Positions 19,931 through 30,919 of a stretch of DNA of 64,000 nucleotides are shown here, in pieces; the stretch's first letter is position 1, and each line of letters begins with the position of its first letter. Below the pieces are notes generated by a model. That model ran no database searches. It worked only from the letters and a program-made list of their open reading frames with translations, and was not told the DNA's origin. The translations under genes were made by a program, and so were the position numbers. Source of the DNA: Ilex aquifolium (taxonomy: Eukaryota; Streptophyta; Magnoliopsida; Aquifoliales; Aquifoliaceae); NCBI GenBank assembly GCA_951799425.1, contig OX637394.1, forward strand, positions 29,610,001 to 29,674,000, given 5' to 3'.

Positions 19931-22381
19931 CAGACTAGAGCCGGTTTTATCCCACGATCCTGTTTTGCATGCGGAGGTGTGGGACATCTTCGGATGCATT
20001 GCCCAGTCTATCCACCTCAGGGGCCGATCCAGACAGCCAGACAGGTACCAGCAGCCCAACCACCACCACCGAGGCCCGCACCGCAGCGACCGATACAAGC
20101 TCACGCCCCCGGCGGCGCCAACCAAGGGCGAGTATTTGCTTTGACTCAGCCGGAGGAGGACATTGCCAACGCCGTTGTGGAAGGTATCGTCCTTATTTAT
20201 AATTCTTGGGCCCGCATATTATTTGACCCCGGTGCAACACACTCATTTGTACGCACGACATACGCACTTGATTTGGGATTGAGTTTCGCGAAGTTAGAGC
20301 ATGTCATGAATATTAGCTTGCCCACGGGAGAACGGTTAGACTCTAGTCGAGTCTGCAAGGATTGCGTACTGCGCATTGGGGAGCACGAATTGATTGTGGA
20401 TTTGATTGCGTTAGAGATAAAGGGGTATGATGTGATTTTCGGGATGAACTTGTTGTCTGTTTTCCGGGCGGTAATGGATTGTTTCCGCAAGCGGATTACA
20501 TTTCAGTTACCGAGAGGAGTCGTTTTTAGTTTTGTGAATAACCGAGATTCTTTCCATCCATTTCCTACTACGGGTAGTAGATTCTTAAAAGCGAAAGCGG
20601 GAAGTCAATTGAGTTTCTTAGCTAGCTTGATGGGAGATAACAAGGATAAACTCCACACGTATGTGGTGTTAATTGTATCGGAATTTTCGGATGTTTTTCC
20701 CGAGGAATTACCCGGATTACCGCCCCATAGGAAAATTGAGTTCAAGATCGATCTCTATCCGGGAACCGAACCCATATCCATTGCTCCCTACCAGATGGCA
20801 CCTTTGGAGTTGAAGGAGCTAAGGAGGCAGTTGGATCATTTGTTGGCGATTGGGTTTATCCGTCTAAACACTTCACCCTGGGGAGCTCCGGTCCTCTTTG
20901 TGAAGAAAACGGATGAGACTCTACGGTTGTGCACGGATTACCGGAGGTTGAATCGGGTTACCGTGAAGAATAAGTACCCGTTGCCGAGAATTGATGACTT
21001 ATTTGATCAGTTGAAGGGTTCAAAGTATTACTCCAAGATTGATCTTCGCACGGGGTATCATCAGCTGCGGATTAAGGAGGAGGATATTCCTAAGACTGCT
21101 TTCCGTACCCGGTATGGTCATTTTGAGTATACAGTGATGCCGTTCGGATTGACTAATGCCCCCGCAGCCTTCATGGACTTGATGCACAGAGTCTTCCGGC
21201 CTTACCTCGACCAATTTGTCATTGTATTTATTGATGACATCTTGGTTTACTCACAGACCCAGGAGGAACATGCTCGTCATCTCTCTATGGTGCTACAAAC
21301 ATTGAGAGAACATAAGTTATATGCGAAGATGAGCAAGTGTGAGTTTTGGATGAAGGAAGTGAAGTTCCTTGGCCATGTTGTGTCCAAGCAGGGAGTAGCG
21401 GTTGATCCCGCAAAGATTGAGGCCGTGATGAAATGGGAACCACCGAAGAATGTGACAGAAGTACGGAGTTTCTTGGGGTTAGCCGGCTATTATCGTAGGT
21501 TTGTGGAAGGATTCTCCAAGCTTGTGATGCCGATGACTCACCTTACAAAGAAGGGGGAGAAATTTTCGTGGACTCAAGCGTGTGAACTAGCTTTCTGCAC
21601 CTTGAAGGAGAAGTTGACGACGGCACCTATCCTCATTATTCCGAGTAGTGGGGAAGGCTACGATGTCTACACCGATGCTTCACTACGAGGCTTGGGATGC
21701 GTTCTAATGCAAGGAGGGAAGGTAGTGGCTTATGGCTCGAGGCAACTCAAGGTGCATGAGCAGAATTATCCCACACACGACTTGGAGCTAGCTGCGGTGG
21801 TGTTTGCTCTTAAGTTGTGGAGATGTTATTTATACGGGGAGAAATTTCAAGTGTTCTCGGACCATAAAAGCCTCAAGTATATCTTCACACAGAAAGACTT
21901 GAATCTCCGGCAGAGAAGGTGGATTGAGTACTTGGAAGATTATGAGTTCACGCTCAACTACCATCCGGGGAAGGCCAATGTAGTTACCGACGCTCTTAGC
22001 AGGAAGTCTCGGGGTGAAATCAATTCTCTTGCAGTAAATAGGTGGAAAATGATTGATGCATTGGAGGAGTACGATCTATGGGTGGATGGACCGGAGTATC
22101 AACCCTTTATATTCAACCTTATAGCTCAACCGACGCTTATGCAACGAGTGGTGGAGTTGCAATGCCTGGATTCGGAACTCGATCTGATTAGAGCCCGATT
22201 AGAGAATGGAGAAGTGATGGAAGGATGGTCTTGGAAGAATGGAGAGTTGAGATATGGGGAGAAGCTATGTGTTCCCAATGATTCGTCCCTAAAGGAGGAA
22301 ATACTTGGAGAGTGTCATCGCTCCAAGTTTGCTATCCACCCCGGTAGCACAAAGATGTATAGGGACATGAAGCGTCAATAA
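19904..22381 (+). pseudogene. Chromovirus gag end, protease, RT, RNase H, start of integrase
   Basis: A single open frame ends at TAA 22379-22381. In order: zinc knuckle [14 protein letters not shown] (19961-20002); aspartic protease [12 protein letters not shown] (around 20218, D-P-G active site, a variant common in this lineage); RT with FIDDILVYS (around 21230) and [14 protein letters not shown]; RNase H with [31 protein letters not shown] and DALSRK; then the first His residues of the integrase zinc domain ([12 protein letters not shown]). The stop replaces what is usually Tyr before WWRGM. Otherwise all catalytic residues seem intact. Confidence 0.93.
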
Positions 22382-23218
22382 TGGTGGAGGGGAATGAAGC
22401 AAGATGTGGCCAAGTATGTGGCAAAATGTACGGTGTGCCAGCAGGTGAAGATTGAGCACCAAAGGCCAGGAGGAGTCCTACAGTCTTTGCCTATCCCAGA
22501 GTGGAAGTGGGATCACATCACCATGGACTTCGTATCTGGCTTTCCACGGACTTCACGAGGGCATAATGCCGTATGGGTCATCGTTGATAGACTCACCAAG
22601 TCCGCTCACTTCTTGGGTATGAAGACCACCGACACGTTAGAGACCCTGAGCAAGCTCTATATTCGCGAGATAGTGAGATTGCATGGAGTTCCACTATCCA
22701 TTGTGTCGGATCGTGATTCTCGTTTTGTAGCGCAATTTTGGCAAAGTCTTCAAAGAGCTATGGGGACAGAGTTGCACTTCAGCACCGCTTTTCATCCCCA
22801 AACGGATGGCCAATCCGAGAGGGTAATCCAGATTCTAGAAGACATGTTGCGGGCTTGTGTGTTGGACTTCACGGGGAGTTGGAGCGACCACTTACCGTTG
22901 GTGGAGTTTGCTTACAACAACAGCTATCAGGAAAGTATTGGGATGGCACCGTATGAAGCATTGTATGGAAGACCATGCCGATCACCGACGTGTTGGTTAG
23001 AAGCCGGTGAGAGTAGTTTGTTGGGACCGAACATTGTTCGAGAAACTACGGAGAAGATTCAACTCATCCGAGAGAGGCTACGGACGGCGCAAAGTAGACA
23101 GAAGAGCTATGCGGACCACAGACGAAGACACTTAGAATTCAAAAGGTGGGAGACTACGTATTTCTCAAGGTGTCACCCAAGAAGGGCGTGTTTCAATTCG
23201 CCAAGAAAGGGAAGCTAG
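22382..23218 (+). pseudogene. Chromovirus integrase core
   Basis: In frame with the previous ORF after the TAA. It has WWRGMKQDVAKYV, the zinc-domain cysteines CTVCQQVK, and the catalytic core ITMDFVSGFP (Asp), SIVSDRDSRFVAQFW (Asp) and TDGQSERVIQ (Glu), then EFAYNNSYQESIGMAPYEAL. A frameshift after LEFK, near an A-run at 23142, sends the frame to a stop; the true frame continues in 23146-23595. Integrase would insert element DNA into the genome. Confidence 0.93.
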
Positions 23219-23595
23219 CGCCAAGATATACCGGACCATTTGAGATAATCAAAGCGATAGGCAAGGCATATCAACTTCGACTACCAGCCCAGCTATCCGG
23301 AGTACATGATGTATTCCACGTGTCCATGTTGAGAAGGTGTCACTCGGATGCAACTCCAGTCGTGAACTTGGAGGACATTGAAATCCAAGACGGAGCAACA
23401 TATGAAGAGCAACCGGTGAGAATTCTCGACACAAAGGAGAAAGAGCTTCGCAACAAAGTCATCCAGCTGGTGAAAGTTTTGTGGCAACACCATGGAGTGG
23501 AGGAAGCTACATGGGAACCGGAGCAAGAAATGCGGGAGAAGTATCCCTTTTTGTTCACTACTCGAGGTAAGTTTCGAGGACGAAACTTTCTTTAA
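23146..23595 (+). pseudogene. Integrase C-terminus with chromodomain
   Basis: Begins in the motif GDYVFLKVSPKKGV of the integrase C-terminal domain, then LAPRYTGPFEI, VFHVSMLRRCH, and a chromodomain-like end (about residues 84-135): EEQPVRILDTKEKELRN, QLVKVLWQHHGVEEATWE. Such chromodomains define chromoviruses and are thought to steer integration to particular chromatin. The frame ends FRGRNFL, a few bases before the polypurine tract. Tekay/Del affinity is inferred from the chromodomain type, the primer site and the LTR form. Confidence 0.9.
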
Positions 23596-23606
23596 GGGGG
23601 GTGGAT
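23594..23606 (+). promoter_or_regulatory. Polypurine tract of element A
   Basis: AAGGGGGGTGGAT lies directly before the 3' LTR and a few bases after the pol stop. It would prime plus-strand DNA synthesis. Confidence 0.9.
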
Positions 23607-23921
23607 TGTAACACCCCGCATTTTCTTTTATATATGCATATAGATATATAGATATAGCAAATAATGGTTGTAAAGATGTGGATAGGGTAATTGAAGTGGG
23701 TTTGAACTTTGTAAAATTGAAAAGTAAAGATTTAAAATGTTAATGAAAATCATAGTTGAAATTTAGTTTTAGTGAGTGAAAATATAAAATGTTAGGTCCT
23801 ATAACTTGTATTAGATAGGTTTGGTGTATAAATATGTGTTGGAGAGGTTTGTGATGGATTTGGTTAGTTTTGGAATGGATTGGAAATGGAAAACAAAAGA
23901 AATAGGCAAAACTGGGTAATT

Positions 23922-24018
23922 GGTACCGGTACTGGGTACCGGTACTGAATGGTACCGGTATCGAGTACCGGTACCCCGATTCCAGAAGGTTTCTTGTACC
24001 GGTACTGGGTACCGGTAC
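23922..24018. repeat. Palindrome array, GGTACCGGTAC type (3' LTR A)
   Basis: Same array as 17192-17278 but with one more 14-bp unit and a few base changes (GGTACCGGTATCG). It demonstrates unit gain or loss within a very young insertion. Confidence 0.9.
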
Positions 24019-24621
24019 CATCTGTCTGACGCCCGCCGAACAGTAAAAATCGGGATTTTGGTGTTTTAAAACACCCTTTTTAGCCTCATTTGCCCCATTT
24101 CTTCATCTCCCTCTTACCCTAACCCTCCTAGAAACCCTTAGAGAGAAAGAGAGAAAGATAAAACTCAAGATCAAAAGGAAAGACAAAGGGTTCACAAGCG
24201 ATCCAAGACTCAAACCCAACATTTCTTCAAGAGCATAAGGTAGGGGTTTTCTCTCACTCACTTACATTGACGCTAGGGTATTTATATATGTATGTTTTTG
24301 CTATCAATGGTATATATATGCTATAGAATCATCATCTCTTAGGCTTTTTGCAAAGATTACATTGTTAGAGTTTAATACCCATTAAATCTCGTTTCTAGCT
24401 TTAAAACCCTAGTTTTTGGGAGAGTGATGTATTTCTTCTTAAATGCTTCTTTATTATGAACTTCGAAAACCGTAGTTGTTTGTGTTGGGTAGAAAAATGA
24501 TGTTATTGTGATCTCATGTATTTTCCTTGTTGGTTGGGGACTTGTTACATAATATATCTTGGGAATTTTGGATAGATGCTTGTAAAATGATATAAATATT
24601 GGCATGGTATGCTTGGTTGGG

Positions 24622-24980
24622 GAGTTTGTGATGCCTTGAGGGTGAGAGGTTCCTTATAAGGATGCTCATGCCAAGAGAGGAGAGTATGTGATTTCCCTCA
24701 AGAGGTTCCTTATAAGGATGCTTGAGTTTGTGATGCCTTGAGGGTGAGAGGTTCCTTATAAGGATGCTCATGCCAAGAGAGGAGAGTATGTGATTTCCCT
24801 CAAGAGGTTCCTTATAAGGATGCTTGAGTTTGTGATGCCTTGAGGGTGAGAGGTTCCTTATAAGGATGCTCATGCCAAGAGAGGAGAGTATGTGATTTTC
24901 CTTAAGAGGTTCCTTATAAGGATGCTTAAGAAACTAAGCCTTGAGGGTGAGAGGTTCCTTATAAGGATGCTCATGCCAAA
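24622..24980. repeat. 102-bp tandem repeat in 3' LTR A
   Basis: Units start at 24622, 24724 and 24826, with the same period and copy number as the 5' LTR. Confidence 0.92.
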
Positions 24981-25605
24981 AGAGGACAATATTATATAAT
25001 GTGTGGGAAATGGTTTATATTTTGAAAAGGGATGTTTATTAAAATGGGTTGTTATTGTTCATTTCTAGTACTATTGCTATCTAAACTTGAGATCCTTGTT
25101 GAAATGTCACTGCCTTATTTCAAATTATGTATCTATGTTATGTTAAAAATGAGACCGGCCAATTTAAATACGTTTCTAAACCTTGTTTGGGTTTGAGAGA
25201 ATTTTTCTACAGAGCTTCGTGCTCACCCCCTACCGCTAACCTTTTTCAGATTTCCCTCTCGAGGAAGAGCTGGGAGTCGAGGAGCCCGCACACTGGGAGA
25301 CTCCGATAGACGGGAGCGTGGATCCCGAGGTGGACGCCTAGAGCGACACTTCCTTTTGTTCTAGACTAGGATATTCCTTTTGAACCATGTAAAGTCTAGT
25401 TGTATTTTATTATTTCTGCTGCGCTACATTAGTTAATTTTTGAGATGTAAATGCCATGGTTGGGCATATTCTTTTGGATAATGATGTAAATATTTTATGG
25501 ATGATGAATGAAGTCTTATTTATTTATGGATGATATTAGTGCTCTCATGATAAAAAATGGTTTTAGTATGTAATGTCGTCCAGGGTGGTATTTGGGGTCT
25601 TACAA

Positions 25606-26384
25606 AACCCCAATCGACTTGCTTTGAGACCTAACAACAATATTGGAAAAAAACAACCCAAGAAAGCCAAACTCAAGTTTATGGATGGAGAATCTGGACC
25701 CGTTGAGAACTCGTTTCAAGAACCTAGATTATATTAAAATCTAGACCCGTTGAAGAACCCGTCTCAAGAACCCAAATTACAAGGAAGAATGCCACAAAGG
25801 TTGTGTTTTACCTTTGATAAGTTCAGAAGTTCAATCAAGAACAAGAGGAGTAAACTCAACTCACAATTAAAATTTAATATTGTCTAACCTCTTGAAGTGG
25901 CCGGTTACATCCTCTAAATACCCTCCCCAAAACATGATAAAACCCTAGACTAAAATTTGTGACCCTTTCTCTCAAAAATACCCTTGAATGAATAGTGCCA
26001 CGGTACTGTAGTGTGAACAGTGCCGCACTACAATAACTTCTAAAACTCTAGTTCAAATAAAATAATAAGACATATGTGGGCTAAGCATCCTCAAGCCCAC
26101 TTATTCTAAACTAATAATAAAAATCCTTTAAACAAATTGAAGTCCTCAACAACAACAGGCCCTATCTTTAAGTGATGTCTTACACAGCTTGGATCTAGTG
26201 GATCCAAATTGGTTCTCCTTCTTTCAAGCCCATCTTGAGTGTTGGGCTCTTGCTAGCTTCATCCCAGGTGGAGTGCACCAATCCTTACTTTGCTTCCTTG
26301 ATCTTCTTGGCTCTTGATCTTGTAATTGGCCCATCTGAAACTTGCAAAGGATCTTTAAGAGTAGGCCCACCTTGGTTCCCATCA
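25606..26384 (-). repeat. LTR J2, truncated copy of the J family
   Basis: Homologous to J1 from AACCCCAATCGACTTGC to GGTTCCCATCA, but lacks the terminal TGATGCG because it is joined directly to the end of element A. The other end sits in the 3' ORF of element II. It ends at 26384 with the same CCCATCA terminus as J1. Confidence 0.8.
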
Positions 26385-26807
26385 AGTCATATTGGGCACT
26401 TGAGTGTAAAGGTATTGCAGGTTTGGATGTCTCGGGAGTGGATGGAAAAAATGCTCAATAGTGGCCGGTGTAACTTGGAAGACCACTCCCCTGACATACA
26501 CACAAAGTTCCCTATGTCCCGTTTTTTGTGCATTACTATAAAATTCACGGGCTAGGTATTCAAATGCAGAAGCAGCAAACTTGACATAATTTAAGCAACC
26601 ATGCACAACAAGATTTTGTCTAACACCAATATGCCCAAAATCTTCGTATATAACAGGTCATTCAGGAATGATAGTTTTAGATAGAAAATGAGTATCATAC
26701 TAGACTTGTTGTTCAATGGTTTCAAACATCGCAGTATCATAGATATTTCTTGCCTAGGGTTGCTGCGGAGGTGCTTCGGTTTGCGAAGATTGAGCTTTCC
26801 TTGCCAT
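26385..26807 (-). pseudogene. 3' ORF, N-terminal part ('putative plant transposon protein' type)
   Basis: The ATG at 26807-26805 begins MARKAQSSQTEAPPQQP; the frame has three stops before LNYVKFAASAFEYLAREFY, then YVRGVVFQVTPATIEHFF. The REFY...VRG...I pattern matches the element IV ORF (LVREFYSNAEI, YVRGTHINVDEYYI) and the plant transposon-associated family. Function is unknown. The ORF is cut at 26385 by LTR J2, shortly after LQYLYTQVPN. A TATATATA-like box lies near 26955, about 145 bp upstream. Confidence 0.65.
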
Positions 26808-27399
26808 ACTCGAAGAACCTCTTGTTCTAAGTCTTGGATTCCTGTTTTTCTTGATTTCTCCCTTGATTCTTGCTTTTAACTGATTTCGATCGATAGGAAC
26901 CTAGAAAATGGCAAGTAAGTGTCTAATCGGCAGAAATGTTAAGAAAAACGAGTATATATAGTAGATTTAAGGAGAGAATGCAGAGTGCATGCGCTGGAAT
27001 TTCGTAATCTAGCTGCGAGGTAAGCTGGAAAATCTGATGAACTGCACGATGTCTGGTATTTAAAGGGGCAGTACCATCCAGAATCCATCACCACCGTCGA
27101 AACAGTATTGATGCACTGGTTTCTGGCTTGCCTCCTACAAGCTGCTGTCCCTTGGAATTTTGCTGATTTTTTTCTTCAGTTACAATCCTGCAGTTTCAAA
27201 TGTCAGATTAACTCCACAATTATACTACTAATCTACTAACCTTCCTACTAAACACTATCATAACACAATTAAATACTAATATATTAACCTAATAACATAA
27301 CAACTTAAAGTAACACTCTAACACTATTATTTTCACAAAATTGATTTCACACATTCCTTGATCAATTTCAAATTCAATCTGAATCTTCTAATTCAACTA
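26808..27399 (-). other. Spacer between small CCHC ORF and 3' ORF of element II
   Basis: No protein is supported. It holds TATA-like boxes (TATATATA near 26955, TTTAAATA near 27062) that could drive the 3' ORF, and a segment (about 27180-27240) homologous to 4120-4185 of element I. That segment ends with a TTGAAACTGCAGG string that resembles a splice acceptor. The palindromes seen in element IV at the same position are not evident. Confidence 0.45.
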
Positions 27400-27790
27400 C
27401 ACCAATGACACGATTAATTTCACTTCTCACGTATCTTGAAAACATGGGAGTGGAATAGGATGGCGTCTCAAGGTATTCCTTAATCTGCGCATACCTAATC
27501 CAATCAAGACGATCAAACGCTCCACCTGAAATCGGTTACGCACACTAATTGTATTATCTCAAATGCATTAAACGACCGCACTTCACACAACCATTGAGAC
27601 GATTTGCTCATCGGTGTTTGGCAAAGGAACTCTTCCCGCACAAGGGTTTTGGTTGACTTTCGACGATTTCTAACTTTCTAACGATCCTTGCTTTTGCTAT
27701 GATCAAAGAGTATATCTTTTGGAAAAATGCGCATGGTGCTTACACTAAACCAAAACAATTGCGCATCTATCTTTGTTGAAATTTTTGAAA
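27400..27790 (-). pseudogene. CCHC-like small ORF of element II, degraded
   Basis: The minus strand encodes FWFSVSTMRIFPKDI, then after a frameshift KPLCGKSSFAKHR, stop, ANRLNGCVKCGRLMHLR, stop, YN, stop, C and RLDWIRYG. It aligns residue by residue with the ORFs at 3622-4020 and 47508-47813, keeping the C-x2-C-x4-H pattern despite several stops. Confidence 0.6.
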
Positions 27791-27809
27791 AATTTTGGAT
27801 TTTTGAAAA

Positions 27810-27985
27810 TTGACTCAAAAATTGACTCGCTATCCGGTTCTTTAACGTCTGCCAGTCACAAAGACGAATATGGATTGTTCCCTTCCCCCAGCCTAAATTA
27901 AATATTGTCCTCAATGTATAGCATAAATGAAATCAAATATAGACAATTGCTAATAAGATATGGAGGCGAGATACATCCATAGTGC
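27810..27985 (-). pseudogene. Small hydrophobic ORF of element II with G-rich motif
   Basis: Encodes SRLHILL, a broken hydrophobic stretch, LCYTLRTIFNLGWGKG and RLCDWQTLKNRIASQF, matching 3421-3585. The G-rich PPT-like motif is at 27880-27917. Confidence 0.35.
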
Positions 27986-28057
27986 AAAACCTAATTTGTA
28001 AAACAAACAACAAACGATTAGTACAACTATTTACAGACAAATACTTATAAAAACTTC

Positions 28058-29360
28058 TTAAAACTCATATACCAGTTCTATTAGCTGAATGGAACTCACA
28101 TCTTGAGCAAAATTATCATGATATGGCTTAAGCCTTTGTCCATTTACTTTGAAAACATTTCTAGACAATGGATTCTTGATTTCAACTGCTCCATGCTTGA
28201 AAACTTGCTTGACAATGGTGGGGCCGGTCCATCTTGACCTTAACTTGCCAGGAAATAGACGGAGTCTTGAATTAAATAATAAGATTTTCTGATTTAGCAA
28301 TCTTAGCATTCTAGATTTAGCAGTCTTAGCATTCTCATTTGCTTAATTTCTCAACTCTTCTACTTCATTTAATCTAAAGTTTGTGGGATGCACTTGTTTT
28401 GCCAATTTCAAAATTAATCACTTTGATTGCCCAGTATGCTCGATGTTCCAATTCCACAGGCAAATGACATGGTTTAATATAAACTAACCGATAAGGAAAA
28501 ATTCCCAAAACAGTCTTGTTTGCAGTACGGTAAACCCAAAGCGCATCAGTCAGTCTTAAAGACCAATCCTTGCGGTCCAGATTTACTATTTTTTTCTAAA
28601 ATATATTTTATTTCTCTATTGGTCAATTCAACTTGTCCACTTGCCTGGGGATGATAAGGGGCTGATATTTTGTGAGAAATCAAATAGTTTTTCATGAGGT
28701 TTTCAAAAAATGTATTGCAAAAAATGTATTCCCCCATCACTGATAATAGCTCTAGCAATCCCAAATCTTGACAAAATATTTTCTTTTAAAAATTTGACCA
28801 CTGTGCGGTGATCATTATTTGGACATGGGTTTGCCTCTACCCATTTGGAAACATAATCAATGGCAACCAAAATATACAGATAACCAAAGGATGGGGGAAA
28901 TGGTCCCATAAAATTAATGCCCCAACAATTGAAAATTTCAATGATCAAAATAGGGTTTAAAGGAATCATGTTTCTTTGCGAAATGTTCCCCATTCTTTGA
29001 CATCTGTCACAATTTAGACAAAAAACATGTACATCTTTAAAAAGAATAGTCCAATAAAATCCACACCCCAGAATTTTAGCAGCAGATTTCTTTGAAGAAA
29101 AATGCCCTCCGCAAGCTTCGGAATGACAAAATGAGATGACCTGAACGATTTCATGATTGGGTACACAATGTCTTATGATTTTATCTATTCAATAATTAAA
29201 CACATAGGGGTCATCCCAAAAGAAATTACGTACCTCTCCCAAAAATTTCTTTTTGTCGGTCCAGGTATAATGGAAAGGAATAGTACGTGTGGCTAAGTAA
29301 TTGACTATAGCCCCATACCATGGTACTTCCACTATTGCAAATAACTGCTCATCTTGAAAG
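28058..29360 (-). pseudogene. Athila integrase of element II, broken
   Basis: The zinc domain is near 29000-29160 (FCHSEACGGHFSSK-like, then LNCDRCQRMGNIS), the core is in 28703-28993 (WGINFMGPFPPSFGYLY, with Asn where the first catalytic Asp normally stands in GIDFMG; then AIISDGG) and continues at 28546-28764 (ASGQVELTNREIKYIL). The C-terminal domain 28058-28309 reads LFPGKLRSRWTGP and QRLKPYHDNFAQ. Several stops and a small local duplication around 28715 break the frame. The loss of the first Asp alone would abolish activity. Confidence 0.85.
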
Positions 29361-29362
29361 GT

Positions 29363-29937
29363 TTATCTGATTGGAATAGGTGCCTCCTTCGTATCATAAG
29401 TCAGCCTCGATAGGTGATCAACTACCATATTTTTAACTCTCTTATTGTCTTTGATGATCAGATCAAATTCCTGAAGTAACAGTATCCAACGCAGGAGACG
29501 TGGTTTAGCATCCTTCTTAGTGAGCAAGTATTTCAAGGCTGCATGATCAGTAAAAGCAACGATTGAGGATCCAACCAAGTACGAACAAAATTTATCTAAG
29601 GCAAATACAACAGCAAGCAATTTTTTCTCTGTGGTAGAATAATTCATTTGTGCATCATTCAAAGTTTTTCTTGCATAATAAATTACATATGGTTTCTTCT
29701 CTATTCTCTGGCCTAAGACAGCTCCTACTGCATAATCACAGGCATCACACATTAGTTCAAAAGTAAGGACCAGTCAGGAGGTTGCATTATTGGTGTAGAA
29801 ATAAGCATGTTTTTTAGTTTATCAAATGCTATTTGACATGCATCATTCCAATCAAATGGTACATCCTGACACGAGATTACACATGGGCTGTGATATTGAA
29901 CTAAAATTTTTAATGAATCTTCTGTAGAATCCTGCAT
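29363..29937 (-). pseudogene. Athila RNase H of element II
   Basis: The frame 29363-29752 is nearly complete: [67 protein letters not shown] and [14 protein letters not shown]. The segment 29752-29937 carries the RT-RNase H connection PFDWNDACQIAFDKLKNM. The junction between the two is shifted by one base. Confidence 0.85.
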
Positions 29938-30919
29938 GACCTAGAAATGATCGGACATATTTTACAGTCTTAGGTGGAGGGAGCTTGGCTATCAAATCAA
30001 TTTTAGACTTATCAACTTCAATTCCCTCTAAAGAAACTACATGACCTAAAACAATACCCAATGTGACCATGAAATGACATTTTTCCCAATTCAACACAAG
30101 ATTTGTTTCTTCACATCGGATAAGAACTTTTTTAAGATTTTCCAAACATAAATCAAATGAATCACCATACATAGAAAAATCATCCACAAAGACTTCTAAA
30201 AACCGCTCTACCATATCACTAAAAATACTTAACATACAACACTAAAAAGTAGCTAGAGCGTTACACATTCCAAAAGGCATTCTTTTATAAGGAAAAGTGT
30301 CAAAAGGACATGTACAAGTGGTTTTCTCTTCTTAATCATCAATTGCAATTTCAATTTGATTATAACTGGAATATCCATCCAAGAAACAATAATATGCATG
30401 ACCGACTATTCTCTCTAGGACTTGATCTAGAAATGGTAAAGTAAAATGATCTTTTATGGTGAGTGAATTCAGCTTTTGATAGTCAATACACATACGCTAA
30501 TCGGTGATTGTACGCATAGGGACTAACTAATTTTCTTGATTCTATATAACAGTAACACCAGATTTTTTTGGCACTACCTGTGTGGGGCTGACCCATTTAC
30601 TATCAGATATAGGATAAATAATATCAGCATCTAATAGTTTAAGTACTTCAACCGGGACTATTTCTTTTAAATGCGGGTTTAATCTTTTTTTGTGGCTGTC
30701 GGGATGGTTTAGAGTCTTCTTCTAAGTATATGCAATGAGTACATACAAGAGGACTTATTCCCTTAATATCTGCTATTGAGCAACTGATAGCACTTTTATG
30801 ACTCTTTATGATTTCAATCAATTTCTTTTCCTGAATTTCTTACAATTTTGAAGATATTATCATTGGATGGGATCCATCTTCCCCCAAGAAGACATATTTC
30901 AGGTTAGTCGGGAGAGGTT
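29852..30919 (-). pseudogene. Athila reverse transcriptase of element II
   Basis: The 29852-30235 frame carries the catalytic block EVFVDDFSMYGDSF, LGHVVSLEGIEVDKSKIDLI and VRSFLGHAGFYRRFIK. Upstream pieces on the minus strand (30240-30900) include LDGYSGYNQIEIA, QEKTTCTCPFDTFPYK-like residues and WVSPTQVVPKK, with several stops and frame changes. FVDD is a conservative variant of the active site, so the defect lies in the broken frames. Confidence 0.85.

Larger units (their letters stand above)
16877..25604 (+). mobile_element. Chromovirus element A (Tekay/Del-like), complete but defective
   Basis: Two LTRs (16877-18860 and 23607-25604), an initiator-Met primer site, gag, pol with protease, RT, RNase H, integrase and a C-terminal chromodomain, and a polypurine tract are all in order. 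The LTRs differ at roughly a dozen single bases plus one 14-bp repeat unit (hand count), so insertion is recent. Coding is broken by a gag frameshift near 19650, TGA at 19793, TAA at 22379 and a frameshift near 23143. The bases next to the outer ends (TTATC left, AAACC right) do not match, so no target duplication is visible. Confidence 0.95.
23607..25604 (+). repeat. 3' LTR of element A
   Basis: TGTAACACCCCGC to GGGTCTTACA, 1998 bp, nearly identical to the 5' LTR. Notable differences are an extra GGGTACCGGTACTG unit near 23934 and a terminal GTCTTACA in place of GTGTTACA. The palindrome array lies at 23922-24018 and the 102-bp tandem repeat at 24622-24980. Confidence 0.95.
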
